A DNA stretch of 35,711 nucleotides, taken from contig DAHUYZ010000019.1 of the NCBI GenBank assembly GCA_027306855.1, positions 1 through 35,711 of the forward strand. Direction: 5' to 3'. The position numbers and the translations under genes were made by a program. The notes beneath the pieces are model-generated. The model was not told the DNA's origin, made no database searches, and saw only the letters and a program-made list of their open reading frames with translations. Position 1 is the first letter of the stretch. Each line of letters starts with the position of its first letter. This stretch comes from Solirubrobacterales bacterium. Lineage in GTDB: Bacteria; Actinomycetota; Thermoleophilia; Solirubrobacterales; Solirubrobacteraceae. Below are positions 31,038-35,711 of the stretch, piece by piece.

Positions 31038-32015
31038 ATGACAAACATCCTGGTCTACGCCCTTCACTACGAAGGCGCGATCAACAAGAACTCGCTCGGC
31101 GCCGTCTCCGAGGGTGCCAAGCTCGCCGCCGAGCTGGGTGGCGAGGCGCACGCGATCCTTGTCGGCGAGGGGGTCCCGCAGGACCTCGCCGCCTCGCTCG
31201 GCAACTACGGCGCCTCCAAGGTGCTCGTCGCCGAGGGCCCCGAAGGGCTTGCGCAGCCCGTCGTCGACGCGATGGGCGCGGCGATCTCTGGCGGCGACTA
31301 CAAATACGCGTTGTTCGGCGGCGGCCTGCTCGGCTTCGAGATCGGCGCCGGCCTGGCCGCACGCCTCGGCGCAGGCGTGGCGATGGAGGTCACAGCCGTG
31401 CGCGCCGAGGGCGGCGAGCTGATCGCAGAGCGTCCGATCCTCGGCGATTCGGCGATCTCCGAGATCTCCTACCGCTCGGAGGTCGGCATCGTGATCGGAC
31501 GGCTGAACGCGTTCGAGATCAAAGAGACCGGCGCCGGGGCCGCTGCGGTCGAGCAGCTCAGCTTCGAGCTGAGTCCGCACGCGTCGCAGGCGAAGATGAT
31601 CACGCGCGGCGAACAGCGCGGCGCTGACGTCGACATCGAGGGCGCCGACATCCTCGTCGCCGGCGGTCGCGGTCTGGGCAAGGCTGAGGGCTTCCAGCTC
31701 TGCGAGGAGCTGGCGGGTGCGTTCGGCAACAACGCGGCGGTGGCCGCGACCCGCGCGGTCGTCGACGCCGGCTGGTACCCATACGCCGCTCAGATCGGCC
31801 AGACCGGCAAGACGGTCTCGCCAAAGCTGTACCTCGCAGCGGGCATCTCCGGTGCGATCCAGCACAAGGTCGGGATGCAGTCGTCGGAGAACATCGTCGC
31901 GATCAACAAGGACTCCAACGCGCCGATCTTCGAGTTCTCCGACCTCGGCATCGTGGGCGATCTCAACAAGATCCTGCCCAAGCTGACCGAGGCCGTGAAG
32001 GCGAAGAAGGGCTGA
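31038..32015 (+). CDS. etfA: Electron transfer flavoprotein alpha subunit
   Basis: A 325-residue EtfA. The C-terminal FAD-binding domain is textbook: VAGGRGLGKAEGFQLCEELA, ATRAVVDAGWYPYAAQIGQT, GKTVSPKLYLAAGISGAIQH and VAINKDSNAPIFEFSDLGIV, with KVGMQ between the last two. The N-terminal domain contacts EtfB. It carries the FAD that accepts electrons from dehydrogenases and passes them to ETF-QO. GGAG at 31032-31035 precedes ATG 31038. Part of the etfB-etfA-ETF-QO operon. Confidence 0.97.
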   Translation: MTNILVYALHYEGAINKNSLGAVSEGAKLAAELGGEAHAILVGEGVPQDLAASLGNYGASKVLVAEGPEGLAQPVVDAMGAAISGGDYKYALFGGGLLGFEIGAGLAARLGAGVAMEVTAVRAEGGELIAERPILGDSAISEISYRSEVGIVIGRLNAFEIKETGAGAAAVEQLSFELSPHASQAKMITRGEQRGADVDIEGADILVAGGRGLGKAEGFQLCEELAGAFGNNAAVAATRAVVDAGWYPYAAQIGQTGKTVSPKLYLAAGISGAIQHKVGMQSSENIVAINKDSNAPIFEFSDLGIVGDLNKILPKLTEAVKAKKG

Positions 32016-32067
32016 GGCAGTAGGTCGTCCGGGCGGGTAAGGATGCGCGAGCGAAAAGGAGCAAGCC

Positions 32068-33825
32068 ATGTCGTCGCATAACGGTTCGAGCAACGGCAGG
32101 GTCGCGCCCGCGGCCTTCCCGCCCCCCGTCGACACCCAGAAGGAGTTCGTCAAGCGCGGGCTCGACTCCGAGGACGAGCTGATCGAGGTCGGCGTGGCGA
32201 TCGTCGGCGGCGGGACCGCAGGTCTCGCCTGCGCCAACCGTCTGCTGCAGCTACTAGGCGACGATCCCGAGACGATGGAGCGCCTCGGCGAAGTGCCAGT
32301 GGCGGTCATCGAGAAGGCCAAGACCTGCGGCGGGCACAATCTCTCGGGCGCGGTCATGCGTCCCGGTCCGCTGCAAGAGCTCTTTCCGGACATGACCCGT
32401 GAGCAGTGGCGCCAAGAGGGGTTCGCGTTCGGGGAGGTGACGAAGGAGTCGGTCTACATGCTCACCGGCCCCAAAACCAAGCTCCCGGTTCCCATTCCAG
32501 CGGTGCCGAACTTCAAGAACCACGGCAACGAGGTCATCTCCGTCTCAGCGCTCGCTCGCTTTCAGCAGCGCCAAGCCGAAGAGGGCGGCGCCTACATCCT
32601 CACGGAGACCTCTGCCACGCAGTTGATCGTCGAGGACGGCAAGGTCGTCGGTGTACGCTCAGGCGACAAGGGGCGGGGCAAGGAGGGCGAGCCGCTCGGC
32701 AACTTCGAGCCGGGGACGGACATCAAGGCGAAAGCCGTGGTGCTCGCCGAGGGCTGCTGGGGACACCTCACCGGCGCCGCGATCAGAGAGTTCGATCTCG
32801 CCGACAGCCGCGAGCCGCAGGTATGGGAGCTTGGAGTCAAGGAGGTATGGAAAGTCTCCAAGCCGCTCGACCGGGTGATCCACACGTTTGTGCAGCCATG
32901 GCCGCTGAAGGTTGCGGCCAAGTACGGACAGCTCGGCGGGACCTGGATCTACCCTATGAAGGACGAGAAGACCGGCGAGAACCTCGTGTCGATCGGATTC
33001 GTAGTCGACCTCAACTATCGCGACGCGACGACCTCGGCTCATGACCTGCTGCAGACGTTCAAGACGCATCCGCTAGTCAAGGGCATCCTCGAGGGGGGCG
33101 AGCGAATCGCATGGGGCGCCAAGGCGCTTCCGGGCGGCGGCTACTGGTCGATGCCCAAGCTCTCGATGCCTGGCGCCTTGCTCGTCGGTGACGCCGGCGG
33201 CATGGTGGACACAGCGGCCTTGAAGGGCGTGCACCACTGCATCAAGTCAGGGATGCTGGCGGCCGAGTCGATCTATGCGGCGCTCAAGCGCGGCAGCAGC
33301 GACCTGTCCGACTATGAGCAGGCGGTCGAGAACTCCTCGATCGGCAAAGAGCTGTGGGAGGTCCGCAACACACGACAGGCGTTCCAAAAGGGCTTCCTCG
33401 TCGGCAGCCTCCTAGCGGGACCGTCGATCATGTCCAAGGGCAAGCTACCCCCGGGTCGGCAGGAATGGCATCGCGATGACGCCGAGCCGATGTTCGTCGG
33501 AAACACCAAGGACCGCTATCCCAAGCCTGACGGCAAATACACGTTCGACAAGCTCTCCTCGGTCTTCATCACCGGCAACGCCACCCGCGACGACGCTCCC
33601 AACCACATCCGCATCCAAAAGCACGTCCCGCGCGAGATCGCAGAAACCTGGCGCTGGATGTGTCCGGCGGGTGTGTACGAGATCCCGGAGGACGCGCCCG
33701 AGACCGGCGATGTCGACGTGGTCGTCAACTACACCAACTGCGTGCAGTGCGGGGCGATCACCGCGAAGGGCGGGCGTTTGACGACGCCAGAGGGGGGCGA
33801 CGGCCCCCTCTACCAGTTGACCTGA
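32068..33825 (+). CDS. Electron transfer flavoprotein-quinone oxidoreductase, one Fe-S cysteine missing
   Basis: A 585-residue membrane-associated flavoprotein that moves electrons from reduced ETF to the quinone pool. VGVAIVGGGTAGLACANRLL is the FAD-binding GxGxxG region, GGHNLSGAVM and the GALLVGDAGGMVDTAALKGV stretch are family motifs, and the C-terminal ferredoxin-like part runs WMCPAGVYEIPED to PEGGDGPLY. The [4Fe-4S] ligands should be four Cys; Cys532, Cys558 and Cys561 are present, but in NCVQCGAIT the expected last Cys is Ile564 (codon 33757-33759). AAGGAG at 32056-32061 stands 6 nt before ATG 32068. It closes the etf operon and matches the two-subunit ETF next to it. Confidence 0.93.
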   Translation: MSSHNGSSNGRVAPAAFPPPVDTQKEFVKRGLDSEDELIEVGVAIVGGGTAGLACANRLLQLLGDDPETMERLGEVPVAVIEKAKTCGGHNLSGAVMRPGPLQELFPDMTREQWRQEGFAFGEVTKESVYMLTGPKTKLPVPIPAVPNFKNHGNEVISVSALARFQQRQAEEGGAYILTETSATQLIVEDGKVVGVRSGDKGRGKEGEPLGNFEPGTDIKAKAVVLAEGCWGHLTGAAIREFDLADSREPQVWELGVKEVWKVSKPLDRVIHTFVQPWPLKVAAKYGQLGGTWIYPMKDEKTGENLVSIGFVVDLNYRDATTSAHDLLQTFKTHPLVKGILEGGERIAWGAKALPGGGYWSMPKLSMPGALLVGDAGGMVDTAALKGVHHCIKSGMLAAESIYAALKRGSSDLSDYEQAVENSSIGKELWEVRNTRQAFQKGFLVGSLLAGPSIMSKGKLPPGRQEWHRDDAEPMFVGNTKDRYPKPDGKYTFDKLSSVFITGNATRDDAPNHIRIQKHVPREIAETWRWMCPAGVYEIPEDAPETGDVDVVVNYTNCVQCGAITAKGGRLTTPEGGDGPLYQLT

Positions 33826-33839
33826 ACGTCCCGAAACAC

Positions 33840-33855
33840 CACCCGTTTTCGGGTG
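33840..33855 (+). terminator. Stem-loop after the etf operon
   Basis: CACCCG (33840-33845), loop TTTT, CGGGTG (33850-33855), 14 nt after the ETF-QO stop. Followed by TT only, so a weak intrinsic terminator at best. Confidence 0.4.
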
Positions 33856-33869
33856 TTATGGACGTGTGA

Positions 33870-34409
33870 ATGGTCAGGGTGCGTCAAATCATCGGTAGCG
33901 CATGCGCGCTTGTGTGCGCGTCGGCTGTCCTCTTTGGGTCGGACTCGGCCATCGCGAGCGGCGGGGGGCGCAACGTCCCGGTGGGCGCCCCCTCCGACGC
34001 GAGCAGCTACTCGGCGACGCTCGAACAGTGCATGACGTCGTCTAATCAGCTCGAAAGGTCTGCCACGGTCACCGGCGAGATCATCGCCGGCGCCACAACG
34101 ATGCGGATGGGGATGCGCATCGAGCTGCAGCAGCGCGTAAACGACACCGAGCCTTTTCGCACGATCGTCGCCCCCGGACTCGGAGACTGGCGCTACTCCG
34201 AACCGGGCGTCAAGATCTACAAGTACGTCAAGCAGGTCACGAACCTCGCGGCGCCCGCCTCTTACCGCGCGATCGTTCGCTTTCGCTGGCTCGGCTCCCA
34301 CGGGCGCCTGCTCAAGCGGGCCGAGCTGCGCACGGCAACGTGCGAGCAGCCGCTTCCGGGGCCGCCCGCTCCACTGACGGCGTCGATGCCCGCTTCCTCC
34401 GCTCGCTAG
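33870..34409 (+). CDS. Secreted protein of unknown function
   Basis: A 179-residue protein that I do not recognise. It starts with a signal peptide: basic MVRVRQ, a hydrophobic core through residues 7-22, and a likely cleavage site after AIA near residue 29. The mature part has two cysteines (54 and 158) that could form a disulfide, mixed polar strands such as MRIELQQRV and YRAIVRFRWLG, and a Pro/Ser-rich tail. The pattern suggests a small beta-sandwich exported domain. It lies between the etf operon and rpmE with its own, unclear promoter. The start ATG 33870 is uncertain; GTG 33879 is also possible. Confidence 0.65.
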   Translation: MVRVRQIIGSACALVCASAVLFGSDSAIASGGGRNVPVGAPSDASSYSATLEQCMTSSNQLERSATVTGEIIAGATTMRMGMRIELQQRVNDTEPFRTIVAPGLGDWRYSEPGVKIYKYVKQVTNLAAPASYRAIVRFRWLGSHGRLLKRAELRTATCEQPLPGPPAPLTASMPASSAR

Positions 34410-34412
34410 AAT
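34407..34412 (+). promoter_or_regulatory. -10 element of rpmE, leaderless start
   Basis: TAGAAT ends 9 nt before ATG 34422. It overlaps the stop codon (TAG, 34407-34409) of the preceding secreted-protein gene. Confidence 0.6.
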
Positions 34413-34421
34413 ACGCGGACG

Positions 34422-34658
34422 ATGAAGCCCTCGATCCATCCCGCCTACGTGCAGGCCCACGTGCGCTGCACGTGCGGCAATGAGTTCATGACTCGCGCCA
34501 CCCAGGAGGAGCTGCACGTCGAGGTGTGCTCCAACTGCCATCCCTTCTACACGGGCAAGCAGAAGCTCGTCGACACGGGCGGGCGCGTCGAGCGCTTCCA
34601 GCGCAGGGTCGCGAAGGGACGCCTACGCTCAACGCAGTCACAGAAGCAGCCTCAGTAG
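34422..34658 (+). CDS. rpmE: 50S ribosomal protein L31, zinc-binding form
   Basis: A 78-residue L31. The C+ form is clear: RCTCGNEF at about residues 15-22 and [20 protein letters not shown] at 35-54 give the zinc ligands and the family signature, followed by RVERFQRR. The last 13 residues are a basic, Gln-rich tail that is longer than in many relatives. ATG 34422 is leaderless by its TAGAAT box. The 3' half shares DNA with the open frame of the DUF1385 gene. Confidence 0.95.
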   Translation: MKPSIHPAYVQAHVRCTCGNEFMTRATQEELHVEVCSNCHPFYTGKQKLVDTGGRVERFQRRVAKGRLRSTQSQKQPQ

Positions 34659-35683
34659 AGGCCGGGTCCTCAGACTCGCCCGCCGCTGAGCTGCCGGCCC
34701 AGCGCGACGCGCCGCTGGGCGGACAGGCCGTGCTCGAGGGCGTCATGATGCGCGGCGTCCACAACTGGGCCGTCGCCGTGCGCAAGCCGGGCTCTACAGT
34801 GTCGGCCGAGGATGGCGACGGCACGCTCGGGGAGATCGAGGTCTCGACGTTTCCTTTGCGGTCGGCTCTCGCCCGCCATCGGTGGCTTCGCGTGCCGGTG
34901 CTGCGAGGCATTGTCGCGCTCGGATCGTCGCTTGCGATCGGGTTCAAGGCGCTTGGGATATCCGCAAACGCGCAGTTGCCCGAGGAGGAGAATGGGGAGA
35001 AGGGCGAGGGGTCCCAGACTCCGCAGGAAATCCCGGCCGGGGTATGGGCCGGGACGATCGTTGTCGCGCTCGCGTTCGCGATCGGCCTGTTCTTCCTGCT
35101 GCCGCTCGGCCTGACGAGCCTCATCAAGGGTCAGCTGCACTCCTCGGCGCTGTTTTGGGTCGTGGAGGGACTGCTGCGGACCGCGATCTTCCTCGGCTAC
35201 CTCGTGTTGCTCTCCCGGATCAAGGACCTGCGGCGCGTATTCGAGTACCACGGGGCCGAGCACAAGACGATCTCCTGCTTCGAGGCCGGTCTGCCGTTGA
35301 CGCCCGAGAACGCCCAGCGCTTCTCCCGCCTGCACCCCCGCTGCGGCACGAGCTTCCTGCTGATCGTGATGATCGTCTCGATCTTCGTGTTCGGCGCCGT
35401 CGGCCTGCCCGCCTGGTACTGGCTCGTCGCGACCCGCATACTCGGCGTACCCGTCATCGCCGGCATCTCGTTCGAGATCATCAAGTTCGCCGGGCGCAAC
35501 CGTCGGAGGGGCTGGGTGCGGACGGTCATGTGGCCGGGGCTGAAGCTTCAGCTGCTCACGACGCGCGAGCCCGATATCGATCAGCTTGCCGTGGCGATCG
35601 CGGCGCTGGAGGCCGTCCTGGCGCACGAGACCCCCGGGAGCCTCCACGCGAGTGACCTTGTAGGAGTCGAGGTGGTGGCGTAG
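34526..35683 (+). CDS. DUF1385 family membrane protein, start codon unresolved
   Basis: A DUF1385 protein of up to 385 residues. The conserved core begins with [14 protein letters not shown] (residues 64-77 of this frame), then four or so membrane helices, with [14 protein letters not shown] and [16 protein letters not shown] between them, the signature of the family. Function is unknown; it commonly lies between rpmE and prfA, as probably here, since the window ends just after it. The only ATG/GTG/TTG in frame before the core is GTG 34526, which overlaps rpmE by 133 bp; the next, GTG 34730, would cut into [12 protein letters not shown] or other rare start between 34659 and 34717 is possible. 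Coordinates give the longest reading. Confidence 0.78.
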   Translation: MLQLPSLLHGQAEARRHGRARRALPAQGREGTPTLNAVTEAASVEAGSSDSPAAELPAQRDAPLGGQAVLEGVMMRGVHNWAVAVRKPGSTVSAEDGDGTLGEIEVSTFPLRSALARHRWLRVPVLRGIVALGSSLAIGFKALGISANAQLPEEENGEKGEGSQTPQEIPAGVWAGTIVVALAFAIGLFFLLPLGLTSLIKGQLHSSALFWVVEGLLRTAIFLGYLVLLSRIKDLRRVFEYHGAEHKTISCFEAGLPLTPENAQRFSRLHPRCGTSFLLIVMIVSIFVFGAVGLPAWYWLVATRILGVPVIAGISFEIIKFAGRNRRRGWVRTVMWPGLKLQLLTTREPDIDQLAVAIAALEAVLAHETPGSLHASDLVGVEVVA

Positions 35684-35711
35684 ACTCGTCGCGTCAAGCT
35701 TCGAGAGCGAG

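Noticed and set aside
31008-32393. 461-residue minus-strand frame antisense to etfA and ETF-QO
   Set aside because: Codon-bias shadow of two strongly conserved genes; composition and lack of motifs argue against coding.

Overview
The window reads as chromosomal DNA of a high-GC actinobacterium. The best guess is class Thermoleophilia (Solirubrobacterales-like). This rests on an N-terminal PHP domain fused to a GT4 glycosyltransferase, an F420-type nitroreductase, the methyltransferase/GH57 pair known from mycobacterial methylglucose polysaccharide loci, many acyl-CoA and ETF genes, strong GC bias, and leaderless GTG/ATG starts. The class assignment is inference. I saw no rRNA, tRNA, CRISPR array, insertion sequence or phage gene. 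Thirty-nine protein genes fill almost all of the window.

Layout. 1-4843: a partial PHP+GT4 glycosyltransferase (-), a chromate transporter (-), then an apparent operon uppP - aquaporin - arsC (+). 4961-9247: a short MscS channel (+), then a minus-strand run of RibD-C-like reductase, CHAD protein, Pit phosphate transporter and DUF47/PhoU-like partner. 9403-12021: a cold-shock protein, a polytopic GT-C mannosyltransferase-like protein and a LOG-family protein (+). 12075-12956: rhodanese and cupin (-). 13058-18989: acyl-CoA dehydrogenase, zincin-like metallopeptidase, thiolase, CaiB/BaiF CoA-transferase or racemase, nitrilase-family amidase and TetR regulator (+). 19028-22754: two divergent SAM methyltransferases, a GH57 alpha-glucan enzyme and a hexapeptide acyltransferase. 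22782-28260: meaB, apt, a fatty-acid hydroxylase-family protein, an F420 nitroreductase, a second acyl-CoA dehydrogenase and leucyl aminopeptidase. 28511-33825: a second thiolase, a stand-alone B12-binding subunit, etfB, etfA and ETF-quinone oxidoreductase. 33870-35683: a secreted protein, ribosomal protein L31 and a DUF1385 membrane protein.

How the parts fit. The acyl-CoA dehydrogenases would pass electrons to EtfAB and then to the quinone pool through ETF-QO. Thiolases cleave the acyl chain, and the B12 subunit and MeaB belong to mutase-type handling of branched or odd-chain products. Two matching palindromes (17411-17426 and 30163-30178) lie upstream of the nitrilase-tetR pair and upstream of etfB, which suggests that this TetR protein autoregulates and also controls the electron-transfer operon. 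The methyltransferase-GH57-acyltransferase block resembles part of the mycobacterial methylglucose lipopolysaccharide locus but lacks its glycosyltransferase.

Most striking signal. About a dozen genes have a TAnnnT -10 hexamer ending exactly 8-10 nt before an ATG or GTG, which is the signature of leaderless mRNA. At several divergent gene pairs the two -10 boxes abut, and in two cases they share a central TA. These signals also decide many of the start codons chosen here. Other oddities are an ETF-QO lacking one expected iron-sulfur cysteine, an MscS lacking its cytoplasmic cage domain, a DUF1385 gene whose only usable start lies deep inside rpmE, a perfect 20-nt palindrome around a start codon just after the cold-shock gene, and three phased GCAAGT repeats at an acyl-CoA dehydrogenase promoter.
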